Assembly (NCBI RefSeq): GCF_009828775.2
Contig: NZ_WTSY02000011.1
Span: 1-62,403 of the forward strand
Reading direction: 5' to 3'
Source: Erysipelothrix aquatica
Lineage (GTDB): Bacteria > Bacillota_I > Bacilli_A > Erysipelotrichales > Erysipelotrichaceae
Length of the DNA: 62,403 nt
In this document: piece by piece, positions 36,973-46,973 of the stretch
How the letters are laid out: each line of letters opens with the position of its first letter
How positions within the stretch are numbered: position 1 is the first letter of the stretch
Translations under genes and position numbers: made by a program
The notes under the pieces: model-generated
The model's database searches: none
Told to the model about the DNA's origin: nothing
What the model saw: only the letters and a program-made list of their open reading frames with translations

Positions 36973-36984
36973 ACTCTTTTTTTT
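36961..36984 (+). terminator. Intrinsic terminator overlapping the end of recA
   Basis: AAAGAGTC-ATA-GACTCTTT followed by T. The left arm is inside the last recA codons. Confidence 0.85.
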
Positions 36985-37050
36985 GTTTGTTTCATTGCAA
37001 GCAAGATTACTGATAGCGTACCCTTGGAAACATTATTTTTGGCTCTACGA

Positions 37051-37158
37051 GTGAATTACTATAAAACTTATAAAGTAGAAAATGATACGGTTTTCATTGT
37101 GGTGAAGATGGAAACTGTGAAAGACGAGCCAATTCAGTATGGGTGGTTTGATTTCTAG
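37051..37158 (+). CDS. Possible short ORF or gene remnant after recA (uncertain)
   Basis: The recA frame, after its stop, stays open through 37156-37158 (TAG). From GTG 37051 it encodes 35 residues, starting VNYYKTYKVENDTVFIVV and ending YGWFDF, with a protein-like alternation of charged and hydrophobic residues. There is no ribosome binding site before GTG 37051 or before the upstream TTG codons, so it may be the tail of a decayed gene. I do not recognise it. Confidence 0.25.
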   Translation: MNYYKTYKVENDTVFIVVKMETVKDEPIQYGWFDF

Positions 37159-37241
37159 TTGTGAAACGCTCCAAAATAAAGTATTATATATATGTTAGTT
37201 ATCTAACAATTTAATTATTTTAAAGAAGGTAGGGGCAAATA

Positions 37242-38798
37242 ATGGACAATGTAACATTATTCTCCATCATTACCGGTTTGATTGTATTTGTTGTTATGGG
37301 GATTGCGATGGTCGTCATCAACAAATTAGGAATTAGTCGCTCTAAAAAAGAAGCGAATTCAATTATCAATGACGCAAAAGAAAGAGCAGAAACATTAACT
37401 CGTCAAGCACATTTAGAAGCGAAGACGAATGCCTATGAAGTTAAATTAAATGCTGAACGAGAAGCGCAAAAATTACGACAAGAATTACAAGAATTTGAAA
37501 GTCGTCTCGAACGTCGTGACGAAAATTTAAATATGCGCGACAAGAATATTGTCACTCGTGATAATGAGCTACTTGATATGAAACGCGATTTAGAATCTAA
37601 ATCTGCCAAATTGGACAAGATGGAAGAAGCATTAAATGAACGTACGGAAGTACAACTTAGAGAGCTTGAGCGCGTCGCATCGATGCCTGCTTCAGAAGCT
37701 AAAACAGAATTATTTGAAATTGTAGAAAAACAAATGGAACATGAAGTATTGTCATATATCCGTGATCAAGAAGAGGAAGCTCGTTCACGAGCTGATGACA
37801 TCGCACGTAATATTATATCTCTTGCTATTTCACGCTATGCACAAGAAGAAACAACCCAACGTACTTCTACAACAATTACATTACCAAACGAAGAAATGAA
37901 AGGCCGTATTATAGGTCGTGAAGGTCGAAATATTCGTGCCTTTGAAAACGCTACAGGTGTTGATTTACTGATTGATGATACACCAGAAGTTATTACACTA
38001 TCATGTTTTGATCCAATTCGCCGTGAAGTTGCGCGAATGGCTCTTGAAACACTTCTCAGTGATGGTCGTATTCAACCAGGCCGCATTGAAGAAGCGGTTG
38101 ATAAAGCACGTAAAGAACTGAATACAATTATTTCAAAAACAGGTCAAGATACACTCTTTGAACTTGGTATTAGTAAAATGGATAAAGAAATTGTGAATGT
38201 CTTAGGACGTCTCAAATACCGTTATTCATACGGTCAAAATGCACTTGCACATAGTATTGAGGTTGCTAATTTAGCCGGCATGATGGCGGCGGAGTTAGGA
38301 CTTAACCAAAAACTTGCGAAGCGTGCTGGTTTACTCCATGACATCGGGAAAGGTCTCGATTTTGAAATGGAAGGATCCCACGTTGAGCTTGGTGTAAGAC
38401 TTGCGAAGAAATATAACGAACACCCAATCGTTGTGAATGCAATTGCATCTCACCACGGTGATGTCGATGCAACGAGCGCAATCTCTGTTCTTGTAGCAGC
38501 CGCTGACACATTAAGTGCAGCACGACCAGGAGCACGATTCGAATCATTTGAAAGTTATATTCAACGACTCGAAGATCTTGAAGCAATTGCTTCAACGCAT
38601 GAAGGTGTTCAACGTTCATTCGCAATTCAAGCAGGTCGTGAACTTCGTGTACTAGTAGTACCAGAAGAAGTTGATGATCTTGGAACTGTTAAGATGGCAC
38701 GCGAAATTCGTGAGTCAATCGAAGAAAATCTAACATACCCTGGACAAATTAAAGTAACGGTTATTCGCGAACTCCGTGCCTTGGAGCTTGCAAAATAA
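37242..38798 (+). CDS. rny: Ribonuclease Y
   Basis: 518 aa, membrane-tethered endoribonuclease starting mRNA decay in Firmicutes. N-terminal membrane helix (about 5-27), a long charged coiled coil (about 35-200), a KH domain ([20 protein letters not shown] near 222) and an HD domain with LLHDIGKG and later ASHHGD. Usual length 520. The SD is AAGAAGGTAGGGG. The stop overlaps the ymdB start by 1 nt (TAATG), as in the rny-ymdB pair of Bacillus. Confidence 0.97.
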   Translation: MDNVTLFSIITGLIVFVVMGIAMVVINKLGISRSKKEANSIINDAKERAETLTRQAHLEAKTNAYEVKLNAEREAQKLRQELQEFESRLERRDENLNMRDKNIVTRDNELLDMKRDLESKSAKLDKMEEALNERTEVQLRELERVASMPASEAKTELFEIVEKQMEHEVLSYIRDQEEEARSRADDIARNIISLAISRYAQEETTQRTSTTITLPNEEMKGRIIGREGRNIRAFENATGVDLLIDDTPEVITLSCFDPIRREVARMALETLLSDGRIQPGRIEEAVDKARKELNTIISKTGQDTLFELGISKMDKEIVNVLGRLKYRYSYGQNALAHSIEVANLAGMMAAELGLNQKLAKRAGLLHDIGKGLDFEMEGSHVELGVRLAKKYNEHPIVVNAIASHHGDVDATSAISVLVAAADTLSAARPGARFESFESYIQRLEDLEAIASTHEGVQRSFAIQAGRELRVLVVPEEVDDLGTVKMAREIRESIEENLTYPGQIKVTVIRELRALELAK

Positions 38799-39562
38799 TG
38801 CGTATCTTGTTTGTCGGAGATATTGTAGGAGCAAGTGGTCGACAAATTGTTGTTGACCACTTACCTATGTTAAAACAGCAATACAGTATTGATTTCACAA
38901 TCGCGAATGGTGAAAACAGTGCACATGGTAAGGGGATTACAAAGAAAATTTATAATCAACTCATCAATGCAGGTATTGAGTGTATTACAATGGGAAATCA
39001 TACGTTTGCGAAACGTGAAATTTTTGATGATTATGAGTCCTGTCCAGAACTGCTAGTTCCTGCGAATATAGATCCAGTTGATTTTGGAAACTACTACAAA
39101 GTATATACAGTAAAAGAAAAACGGATTTGTGTTATTAATCTCTATGGAGAAGCATTCATGAATCGTGTTGGTGGAAGTCCGTATCCTTTTATGGACGATG
39201 TTCTTGAAAACGTTAAAGCTGATTATTATTTTGTCGATTTTCATGCAGAGTCAACAAGTGAAAAAATGCTTTTTGCAAATGTATATAGTGAAGATATCAA
39301 CGCTTGTGTTGGGACTCACACGCATGTTCAAACAGCCGATGAACGTTTGATTGGTCGTGTAGCTTATATAACAGACGTCGGTATGTGTGGTGCTCGTGAT
39401 AGCATTATTGGTCGTGATGTTGAAGAACTCTACCACAATGTTATTCTGGGTGAAAAAACCCGTTATACTGTTGCAAGCGGCGATTCATTCTTGAATGCGG
39501 TTGTCATTGATATCGATGATATAACCATGGAATCAAAATCAATTCAACGCATTGCCATTTAA
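38798..39562 (+). CDS. ymdB: YmdB-family metallophosphoesterase
   Basis: 254 aa, calcineurin-like phosphoesterase reported in B. subtilis to hydrolyse 2',3'-cAMP and affect biofilm and motility decisions. Metal ligands are seen in FVGDIVG (residues 4-10), NGENSAHGKG, MGNHTFAK, DFHAESTSEK and GTHTHVQTAD. The start codon overlaps the rny stop, so it is translationally coupled. The role in this organism is not known. Confidence 0.93.
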   Translation: MRILFVGDIVGASGRQIVVDHLPMLKQQYSIDFTIANGENSAHGKGITKKIYNQLINAGIECITMGNHTFAKREIFDDYESCPELLVPANIDPVDFGNYYKVYTVKEKRICVINLYGEAFMNRVGGSPYPFMDDVLENVKADYYFVDFHAESTSEKMLFANVYSEDINACVGTHTHVQTADERLIGRVAYITDVGMCGARDSIIGRDVEELYHNVILGEKTRYTVASGDSFLNAVVIDIDDITMESKSIQRIAI

Positions 39563-39581
39563 GCATCTTCGGATGCTTTTT
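39561..39581 (+). terminator. Intrinsic terminator after ymdB
   Basis: AAGCATC-TTCG-GATGCTT plus T; overlaps the ymdB stop codon. Confidence 0.88.
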
Positions 39582-39634
39582 ATATTGGTGTTCGATGATA
39601 AATTACGTATAATAAGAAAAACGGAGGTATACTA

Positions 39635-40633
39635 ATGCAATATAATCAACGATTTACACTAAATCCTGGCGACACCATTGGATTTTTCTCGCCATCTTCG
39701 CCAATCACAGCAACCGTTCCAACACGTTATGAAACTGCAAAACAGTATCTGCGTTCTAAGGGGTTTAAAATCAAAGAAGGTAAATTGACAGGAAAACAGG
39801 ATTTCTACCGCTCTGGCACGATACAAGAGCGTGCTGCTGAATTTAATGCGCTTTTAAGAGATCCAGAAGTTCGCTGTATCATGTCGACGATTGGCGGTTT
39901 TAATTCTAACGCCATGCTTCCGTATATTGATTACGATGCCTTTCGTGCTGATCCGAAGATAATTATTGGGTATTCCGATGTAACGGCCGTTTTGTTTGCA
40001 ATGTATACGCAAACGGGAATCCCTACATTTTACGGTCCGGCAGTCGTTCCTTCTTTTGGCGAGGTAGAGCCATTTAAGGGATTAACATATCATTATTTTG
40101 AACAAGTCTTGATGAATAGTGAGTTACCCATTGCGTTGGTTAAACCCGAAGTGTGGACCGAAGAGCGAAAGCCCTGGCATCTTCCTTATAATCAAAAAAT
40201 AGAAAACAATAATTCATGGACGATTATTAATTCAGGGAATGCCCGTGGACGTCTTATAGCTGGGAATTTAAACACCATGCAAGGGATTTTCGGAACTCAA
40301 TATATGCCAGAGATTAAACAGGGGGATATATTGTTGATTGAGGATTCCATGAAAGATGCCATGACCGTTGAACGTTCATTTGCGCTATTAAAAAACGCCG
40401 GTGTATTTGAGCGTATTGGTGGTTTAATGTACGGAAAGCATGAACTGTTTGATGATCAAGGAACTGGACGGAAGCCAATTGATATCCTTTGTGAAGTCAT
40501 CGGAAACCTTCCCAATATTCCGGTGATTGATGGTGTTGACTGTAGTCATACACATCCCATGTTTACACTCCCTATTGGTGCTGTTGTAGAAATTGATACT
40601 GAAAAAGAAACTCTTGAAATCATATCTTATTAA
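39635..40633 (+). CDS. S66-family peptidase (LD-carboxypeptidase / MccF-like)
   Basis: 332 aa, cytoplasmic serine peptidase fold shared by LdcA (cleaves murein tetrapeptide in recycling) and MccF (microcin C7 immunity). Nucleophile Ser in IIGYSDVTAVLF near 113, Glu in GDILLIEDSM near 232, and His in CSHTHPMFTLPIGA near the C-terminus complete the Ser-Glu-His triad. SD CGGAGG; monocistronic between terminators. MccF-like members are slightly longer with a YSTP-type loop as here, so the natural substrate is uncertain. Confidence 0.85.
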   Translation: MQYNQRFTLNPGDTIGFFSPSSPITATVPTRYETAKQYLRSKGFKIKEGKLTGKQDFYRSGTIQERAAEFNALLRDPEVRCIMSTIGGFNSNAMLPYIDYDAFRADPKIIIGYSDVTAVLFAMYTQTGIPTFYGPAVVPSFGEVEPFKGLTYHYFEQVLMNSELPIALVKPEVWTEERKPWHLPYNQKIENNNSWTIINSGNARGRLIAGNLNTMQGIFGTQYMPEIKQGDILLIEDSMKDAMTVERSFALLKNAGVFERIGGLMYGKHELFDDQGTGRKPIDILCEVIGNLPNIPVIDGVDCSHTHPMFTLPIGAVVEIDTEKETLEIISY

Positions 40634-40645
40634 GATAAAAAAAGT

Positions 40646-40675
40646 AAAATACCCGTTCGTGTCGGGTATTTTTTA
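40646..40675 (+). terminator. Intrinsic terminator
   Basis: AAAATACCCG-TTCGTGT-CGGGTATTTT with extra T. Confidence 0.88.
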
Positions 40676-40760
40676 ATGAACTTAAGCCGTTAGTAGTGTA
40701 TAATAGAAATAACGAATTCACACTTAATACATAAGAATGTTTAAAAAGGAGATTTTTTTT

Positions 40761-42419
40761 ATGGACAAAATTAAATTCCTCGCACTAGGAGGACTTGACG
40801 AAGAAGGAAAAAACCTAAATATCGTTGAGATAAATGACGACATGTATATTGTCGACGCAGGATTGAAATATCCAAAAAGTGATCAATTAGGAGTTGAAGA
40901 AGTAATTCCTGATTTATCCTATATTAAAAAGAACAAGAACCGTGTTCGTGCTATTTTCATTACGCACGGTCATGACGATGTGGTAGGTGCATTACCATAC
41001 TTACTAAAAGAAGTAAAAGCACCAGTATATACAACCCCTTTGGTTGCGAATATCATCGAAGACGATTTACGTGCGCGTAAAGTTAAAAACGTTAAAATTT
41101 TCAGAATTAAACGCGATAGCAAATTTAAAGTTGGAAGCCGTCAAATGATTTCATTTGGTGTTACCCATTCAATTCCAGATTCATTTGGATTAGCCATTGC
41201 TTCTGATCAAGGGTATATCGTGTTTGCAAGTGAATTCATTATTGACTTCAATATTCAAAATAAAGGATTTACGACTGAACTTGCAAATATATCAGATATT
41301 GGGAAAAAAGGTGTTTTCTTACTTGCTGCCGAATCAGGATATGCAAAACATGAAGGATTTACATCCCCACATCATCGTACTAGCCGACGTTTAGAACGTG
41401 TATTTGAAAATACCGATAACCGTATCATTGTAACGTTGTATGAACAAAATATTTTCCGTTTCATTGAAACAATTGAAATGGCTCAAAAATTTGGCCGTAA
41501 AGTGTTTATTTACGGTGATGCTCAAAGACGATTGATTACACATATTGAAAAACTAAATTACTATAAAATGCCAGAAAATATTGAAATTGATACTAAAGAA
41601 TTCGACAATACTGACGAAAATGTTGTGATTATCGTGTCAGATGTCGGTCCAAATGTATTCCGTAAAATGGCGAAAATTGCGATGGGAGAAGATTTAAAAA
41701 TTGAAATCCGTGATACAGATAGTGTCATCGTCGCATCACCAGAAATTCCTGGAACTGAACAAGAAGCAGGATTGATGATTAATGAACTCTATAAAGATGG
41801 CGTTCAAGTTACAACAATGAGTTACAAAGAAGTACTTGCAATGCATGCATCTGTTGAAGATATCAAAATGATGATTTCATTATTGAAACCGAAATATTTC
41901 GTACCTGTAAAAGGTGAGTATCAACATTTAGTTGCGAACGCAAGTATTGCGGTAGAAATGGGCATCAGCGCTGGAAATATTGTGATTCTTGATAATGGTC
42001 AAGTCGCTACTTTTGAAGAAGGTCGTTTAAAATCAACCAAAGAAGTAATCAAACTTGAAGATGTGCTTATTGATGGTAAAGACCATTTAGATACATCGGG
42101 CCTTGTTCTTCGCGATCGTCAAATTCTTGCGACCGATGGAACAATCATTGTAGGTGTAGTCATCAACAATAAAACAAAAGAAGTTCTTGGAGGTCCAGAC
42201 ATTCAATCACGCGGTGTTATCTACCTTAAAGATGCTGACAATGTTATGAGCGAAGTTGGAACTATTCTTGAAAATACCATTGCGAAATTTAAAGAAGAAC
42301 GACGTTACACCAATGTCGATGCCCGTAACGAAGCACGTGATTTAATCGCAAAATATATCTTTAAACAAACTGGAAAACGACCAATGATTCTTCCAGTCAT
42401 TATTGAAATTAACGTTTAA
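40761..42419 (+). CDS. rnjB: RNase J2-like ribonuclease with degenerate metal motif
   Basis: 552-aa metallo-beta-lactamase/beta-CASP RNase J family protein. The metal motif HGHEDH of active RNase J1 is HGHDDV here (His69, His71), and the late VHGEY is VKGEY (Lys384). This pattern is typical of J2 paralogues, which form a complex with J1 and have low activity of their own. The C-terminal domain (KFKEERRYTNVDARNEARDLI) is present. Placement before ftsK mirrors rnjB-...-spoIIIE in Bacillus. ATG 40761 is used because AAAGGAG lies just before it; the ATG at 40737 precedes that SD. Confidence 0.85.
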   Translation: MDKIKFLALGGLDEEGKNLNIVEINDDMYIVDAGLKYPKSDQLGVEEVIPDLSYIKKNKNRVRAIFITHGHDDVVGALPYLLKEVKAPVYTTPLVANIIEDDLRARKVKNVKIFRIKRDSKFKVGSRQMISFGVTHSIPDSFGLAIASDQGYIVFASEFIIDFNIQNKGFTTELANISDIGKKGVFLLAAESGYAKHEGFTSPHHRTSRRLERVFENTDNRIIVTLYEQNIFRFIETIEMAQKFGRKVFIYGDAQRRLITHIEKLNYYKMPENIEIDTKEFDNTDENVVIIVSDVGPNVFRKMAKIAMGEDLKIEIRDTDSVIVASPEIPGTEQEAGLMINELYKDGVQVTTMSYKEVLAMHASVEDIKMMISLLKPKYFVPVKGEYQHLVANASIAVEMGISAGNIVILDNGQVATFEEGRLKSTKEVIKLEDVLIDGKDHLDTSGLVLRDRQILATDGTIIVGVVINNKTKEVLGGPDIQSRGVIYLKDADNVMSEVGTILENTIAKFKEERRYTNVDARNEARDLIAKYIFKQTGKRPMILPVIIEINV

Positions 42420-42433
42420 AAAGGGGGACCATT

Positions 42434-44788
42434 GTGGCGGCTAAGAAAAAAAGAAAAACAAAAGCAAGTATAGCGAGACAAAATGAATTGATTCGCTTTC
42501 TCGTATCGATCGCGACAATCGGATTCTCGGTTATCGGATATTTCCGATATGGAATAGTTGGTGAAATCATCGATAACACCATGCGCGTCGTCGTAGGGCA
42601 ATATACGTTCCCATACTACATTCTCATTACTGGAATTGCATTCGTTGCGATGGTGAAACCAAAACAGTTTTCCCGATCCATAAGCTTCTGGTTAGGGATT
42701 AGTTTATTAATGGTATCTTTGATATTAACCGTATCATTATCCTTCAATCAAGATTTGGTTGGATGGCCAATAATTGTGGATTACTTTACGAGTGTTCCCA
42801 AGATTTTTATGAATTATAATCAACCTGCATATGGTGGGATTATTGGTGCAATCTTATATGGCGGTTTATCATTTCTCGTTGCCCGAGAAGGTGTCATTGT
42901 AATTATCTTTGTCTTTTCAATTTCAGCGTTAGCGTTACTCTTTTCACCGCAACAAATTGTGGATACGGCAAGCAAAGGGACAGAAAAAACAAGTTCATTC
43001 TTTGGGCGTCGTAAAGAAAAACGCGAAGCAAAGCAACTTGAAAAAGAAGCTAAAAGCGCGGCAACCGTTGAAGATATGATTGCGAAGAATTATGATGAAC
43101 CAGATGTTCGAGCTGGATTCATGTCGTTAGATGATGCTTCAAGCCAACAGCCAAGTCAACATACCGGAAGTTCATTGTTTGTAACGTTGGATGATGACAT
43201 GCAGCATGAACCGATCGGTAACGAAGATTCTGTAAAGGTATTAGATGCATCTACTTCAGAGACACGTGAAATTGTCGATTCTGTAACATTACCGTCTTCT
43301 GATGCAACTACATTACGTGAAAATGTTAAAAATGATAGTGATCAGAGACCCTTAAACTATGACAATTATCGAGTGCCGCCGGTCACGTTGCTTGAAACGG
43401 CAAAAGCGAATAATCGCTCTAACGCAAATGCAACGAGTGCAAAAAATAAAGCTGACCGCTTAATCAATGTACTGAAACAGTTTGGTATAGAAGCGACGCT
43501 TATCGATATTCATATCGGACCCGCAGTTACAAAATTTGAACTCAAACCAGATAGCAATGTGAAAATATCTAAGATTTCATCAATCCAAGATAATTTGATG
43601 ATGGAACTTGCTGTCAAAACCTTACGCATTGAAGCGCCAATTCCCGGAAAGAGTGCAGTTGGAATTGAAATTCCAAATGTTGAAATGATTCCAGTTAAAA
43701 TGAAGGAAGTTATTAACCAATCACCTAATTTTGCGGATAAAGACAACATCAACGTTGCTCTAGGGAAAGATTTAATGGGGAAACCGATTACTGTTGCCCT
43801 GAATAAAATGCCACACCTTTTGGTTGCTGGAGCAACGGGTAGCGGTAAGTCTGTATGTATGAACTCTATCATTACGTCAATAATTCTCAATAAAAAACCA
43901 GATGAGCTTAAGCTGCTGTTAGTGGATCCTAAAAAAGTGGAGTTTACACCCTACATGGATATTCCACATTTAATTGGACCCGTTATTTCAGACCCAATGC
44001 AAGCATCGATGGCTTTAAAGGTTATCGTTGATGAAATGGAAGAACGTTATGATACATTCTCTAAAGTGGGTGTCCGTAATATTGGATCTTACAACGAGAA
44101 GGTAAAATTACACCCAGAAGAAAATCGACCATTCATGCCTTGGATTGTTGTTATTATCGATGAGTTGGCAGATTTAATGGCAGTTGCTGGAAAAGATGTT
44201 GAAACCAGTATTCAACGAATTACACAACTTGCACGTGCTGCTGGAATCCATCTCATCGTTGCAACGCAAAGACCATCAGTGGATGTTGTAACTGGAGTTA
44301 TTAAAGCAAATATTCCGTCACGCATTGCATTTGCGGTTTCAAGTTCGATCGATTCGAGAACTATTCTTGATACAGTAGGTGCCGAGAAACTATTAGGTTA
44401 TGGGGATATGTTATACATTCCTATGGGAGAGCCTAACCCTGTACGAGTTCAAGGTGTTTATGTAAGTGATGATGAAGTACGTCGGATCGCGGAGAAAGCA
44501 AGCATGCAAGCAAAACCACAGTATGACGATGCATTTATTCGTCTTGATGGTGTTGAAGGAAATAATGGTTTTATTCAATCAAATGAAGACCCATTGTATG
44601 AAGAAGCTTACGAATTTGTTGTTAAAGAACAACGTGCTTCAACGTCTTTGCTACAACGTCGCTTTAAAGTTGGTTATAACCGTGCAGCAAACCTTATTGA
44701 TGCTCTTGAACAAAATGGTATCATTGGACCTGCAAATGGAAGTAAGCCACGCGATGTTTACAAACAAGGGTCTATAGAAACAGAATAA
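42434..44788 (+). CDS. ftsK: FtsK/SpoIIIE DNA translocase
   Basis: 784 aa, septal ATPase that pumps chromosome ends through the closing division site. Four N-terminal membrane helices (to about 180), an acidic/Ser-rich linker, the alpha/beta motor with Walker A GATGSGKSV near 464 and IVVIIDELADLM (Walker B), and the C-terminal winged-helix gamma domain (about 715-775, STSLLQRRFKVGYNRAANLI) for KOPS/SRS recognition. Start is GTG 42434 with GGGGGA upstream. It lies 14 nt after rnjB. Confidence 0.96.
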   Translation: MAAKKKRKTKASIARQNELIRFLVSIATIGFSVIGYFRYGIVGEIIDNTMRVVVGQYTFPYYILITGIAFVAMVKPKQFSRSISFWLGISLLMVSLILTVSLSFNQDLVGWPIIVDYFTSVPKIFMNYNQPAYGGIIGAILYGGLSFLVAREGVIVIIFVFSISALALLFSPQQIVDTASKGTEKTSSFFGRRKEKREAKQLEKEAKSAATVEDMIAKNYDEPDVRAGFMSLDDASSQQPSQHTGSSLFVTLDDDMQHEPIGNEDSVKVLDASTSETREIVDSVTLPSSDATTLRENVKNDSDQRPLNYDNYRVPPVTLLETAKANNRSNANATSAKNKADRLINVLKQFGIEATLIDIHIGPAVTKFELKPDSNVKISKISSIQDNLMMELAVKTLRIEAPIPGKSAVGIEIPNVEMIPVKMKEVINQSPNFADKDNINVALGKDLMGKPITVALNKMPHLLVAGATGSGKSVCMNSIITSIILNKKPDELKLLLVDPKKVEFTPYMDIPHLIGPVISDPMQASMALKVIVDEMEERYDTFSKVGVRNIGSYNEKVKLHPEENRPFMPWIVVIIDELADLMAVAGKDVETSIQRITQLARAAGIHLIVATQRPSVDVVTGVIKANIPSRIAFAVSSSIDSRTILDTVGAEKLLGYGDMLYIPMGEPNPVRVQGVYVSDDEVRRIAEKASMQAKPQYDDAFIRLDGVEGNNGFIQSNEDPLYEEAYEFVVKEQRASTSLLQRRFKVGYNRAANLIDALEQNGIIGPANGSKPRDVYKQGSIETE

Positions 44789-44816
44789 CTCACGAAATTA
44801 GTGAGTTATTTTTTTA
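44787..44816 (+). terminator. Intrinsic terminator after ftsK
   Basis: AACTCAC-GAAATTA-GTGAGTT followed by A then T7. Confidence 0.85.
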
Positions 44817-44822
44817 TATATG

Positions 44823-44848
44823 CAAAAAAAACTGACCGTAGTCAGTTT
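44823..44848 (-). terminator. Intrinsic terminator of proS
   Basis: On the minus strand AAACTGAC-TACG-GTCAGTTT followed by T. Confidence 0.85.
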
Positions 44849-44852
44849 GATT

Positions 44853-46541
44853 TTATTTTAAAAATGATTGAATTGTAGTGAGGACTTCGTCACGATCAAG
44901 TTTAATTGCTTCGTCTTTATTACGCTCTTTAAATTCAACTTGATTGTTCTCAACATCACGACCAATAGTAATTCGTAATGGGATACCAATCAATTCCATG
45001 TCATTAAATTTGACACCAGGACGTTGGTTACGATCATCAAGAAGAACCTCAATTCCTGCTTGTGTTAACTCGTTGTAAAGATCAGTGGCATAAGCCATAT
45101 GTTCATCACTCTTGCTGTTGATGACAACAATTGAGACATGATATGGTGCTAAATTGATTGGCCAAATGATTCCGTTGTCGTCATGACTTTGTTCAACGAT
45201 AGCAGCCAAAGTACGACCCAGTCCGATTCCGTAAGAACCCATATATACATCTTGAAGTTTGTTGTTTTGGTCAAGATATTCTAGGTTCATTGCTTTTGAG
45301 TATTTAGTTCCTAATTTAAAGGTGTTTCCTACTTCAATTCCTTTTGAGAATGTGAGGACACCAGTGCCATCAGGGTTTGGATCGCCTTCTTTAACGTTGG
45401 AAACATCTACAATATGTGTCGCTTCGAAATCTGAGTGGTTAGCATTGATGAAGTGGAAGTCGTTTTCGTTAGCTCCAACAGTAAAGTTACGTAAGCCTTC
45501 AATTTCTTTGTCAACAACAATATCAATATCGAGACCGATTGGACCTGCAAATCCAACATTAGCATTTGTAATGCGTTGGACATTTTCAAAGTCAGCAAGT
45601 TCAACTTCGGTTGCGCCATAGATTTTGGAGAGTTTTGTTTCGTTTACATCACGATCACCTAAAACGCAAACAGCCACGAACTTATCGTCAAGACGGTAAA
45701 TAAGAGTTTTAACGAACGTTTTGACATCTTGGTTTAAAAAGGTTGATACTTCTTCGATTGTTTTTGCATTGGGTGTGTGTACTTTTTCAAGAGATTTAAA
45801 ATCTTCGGTACTTACGATACGTGATACGTTCTCAGCAACTTCTAAGTTGCTTGCAAAACCTGTATCTTCGCCAAGTACTAGGATATCTTCACCAATATCA
45901 GTAACTGCTTGGAACTCTTCTGAGAGAAGACCTCCCATAATTCCAGTATCCGCACGCACAATACGATAATCTAAGCCAACACGATCAAAAATACGTTTGT
46001 AAGCTTCAAACATTGCATCGTAGGAGTCGTTTGCATCTTCCAATGTTGCATCGAATGTGTATGCATCTTTCATCACAAATTCACGAACACGAATGAGTCC
46101 AAAACGAGGACGGGCTTCATCACGGAATTTAGTTTGGAATTGGTATAAACTAAATGGCATATCTTTATATGATTTAATTTTCATCTGTGCTGCTTGAGCA
46201 AAGAGTTCTTCATGAGTCGGTCCTAAAACGAACGGCTTTTGGTAGCGATCTTTCAATGTAAACATACTTGAACCAATGATGTCCCGACGGCCAGATGCAA
46301 TATAGACATCTTCAGGGATGAGAGTGGGCATAGTCATTTCCATAGAATCAATGCCATTCATTTCTTCACGAATGATAGTTTCAATTTTATCTTTTACACG
46401 AAGTCCTAACGGCATATACATATACACACCTGAAGAGCTTTTTTTGATAAAGCCGGCACGTACAAGTAGGTTACCACTTGTTGAATCTTCGTCTTTTACA
46501 TCCTCGCGTAGGGTGTAAAAGAAACTTTTACTTAATTTCAT
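44853..46541 (-). CDS. proS: Prolyl-tRNA synthetase (bacterial type, with editing insertion)
   Basis: 562 aa class II synthetase. Motif 1 to 3 segments include GVYMYMPLGLRV, RDEARPRFGLIRVREF and the late GSYGIGLGRT. The INS editing domain (about 225-385, IEEVSTFLNQ to TVGANENDFHF) is present, which removes Ala-tRNA(Pro). The anticodon-binding domain is at the C-terminus. SD GAGGTG precedes ATG 46541. No T-box leader is visible upstream. Confidence 0.96.
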   Translation of the reverse strand: MKLSKSFFYTLREDVKDEDSTSGNLLVRAGFIKKSSSGVYMYMPLGLRVKDKIETIIREEMNGIDSMEMTMPTLIPEDVYIASGRRDIIGSSMFTLKDRYQKPFVLGPTHEELFAQAAQMKIKSYKDMPFSLYQFQTKFRDEARPRFGLIRVREFVMKDAYTFDATLEDANDSYDAMFEAYKRIFDRVGLDYRIVRADTGIMGGLLSEEFQAVTDIGEDILVLGEDTGFASNLEVAENVSRIVSTEDFKSLEKVHTPNAKTIEEVSTFLNQDVKTFVKTLIYRLDDKFVAVCVLGDRDVNETKLSKIYGATEVELADFENVQRITNANVGFAGPIGLDIDIVVDKEIEGLRNFTVGANENDFHFINANHSDFEATHIVDVSNVKEGDPNPDGTGVLTFSKGIEVGNTFKLGTKYSKAMNLEYLDQNNKLQDVYMGSYGIGLGRTLAAIVEQSHDDNGIIWPINLAPYHVSIVVINSKSDEHMAYATDLYNELTQAGIEVLLDDRNQRPGVKFNDMELIGIPLRITIGRDVENNQVEFKERNKDEAIKLDRDEVLTTIQSFLK

Positions 46542-46693
46542 AGTTCACCTCGAATTGTTTCTTTTATAGTATAGCATGAAACGTATTTCTATCCTATATT
46601 AAAAGTGCTATTTAAGTGCGTTTAGACCAGTAATAATGTATTCTGCACACAACGATTAGTAGTAGGATATCGGATGGATAGCGGTTACAAATC

Positions 46694-46721
46694 TTGTGGT
46701 TTGGTCAAATTGTGATATAAT
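46694..46721 (+). promoter_or_regulatory. Promoter of the 6S-like RNA
   Basis: TTGTGG (46694-46699), 16-nt spacer, TGa-TATAAT extended -10 box (46716-46721). Predicted start near 46728. Confidence 0.7.
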
Positions 46722-46727
46722 ATAAAT

Positions 46728-46886
46728 GCCTAGAAGGAACTAATATTTTTCCGACACTTTGATATAAGGGAGTTCGGATGTACTTGCGGCAGCGTGAAAA
46801 CTAGCTACGTGTTAGAATCCCAAACCAAGAGACAGAACACCCACCTGTAAGAAACAGGGGACAATATCAACCTTCTGGGTTTTTTT
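46728..46886 (+). ncRNA. ssrS: Structured small RNA, probable 6S RNA
   Basis: About 155 nt between a good promoter and a T7 tract, with no reading frame. The ends close on each other: CCTAGAAGG (46729-46737) pairs with CCTTCTGGG (46871-46879), and TTGATAT pairs with ATATCAA just inside, leaving a large open middle. Other helices are TCCGA/TCGGA, GGGA/TCCC and the hairpin CCTGT-AAGAA-ACAGG. A long rod closed by the 5' and 3' ends with an internal bubble is the 6S RNA plan, and the ACCCACCTG hairpin near the 3' end resembles Firmicutes 6S. I cannot confirm this without a covariance search; another housekeeping RNA or a leader of yneF is possible. Confidence 0.5.
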
Positions 46887-46973
46887 ATGTTTAAGAGGGA
46901 GTCTGGGGTTGTTTTTACCCACTAAACAGTATAGAATATAGATATAAATTAGTTTAATAAGGATGGTGAAACC

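Noticed and set aside
46542-46690. T-box leader before proS
   Set aside because: No specifier loop or TGGNACCGCG-like sequence found; the same holds upstream of trpS.
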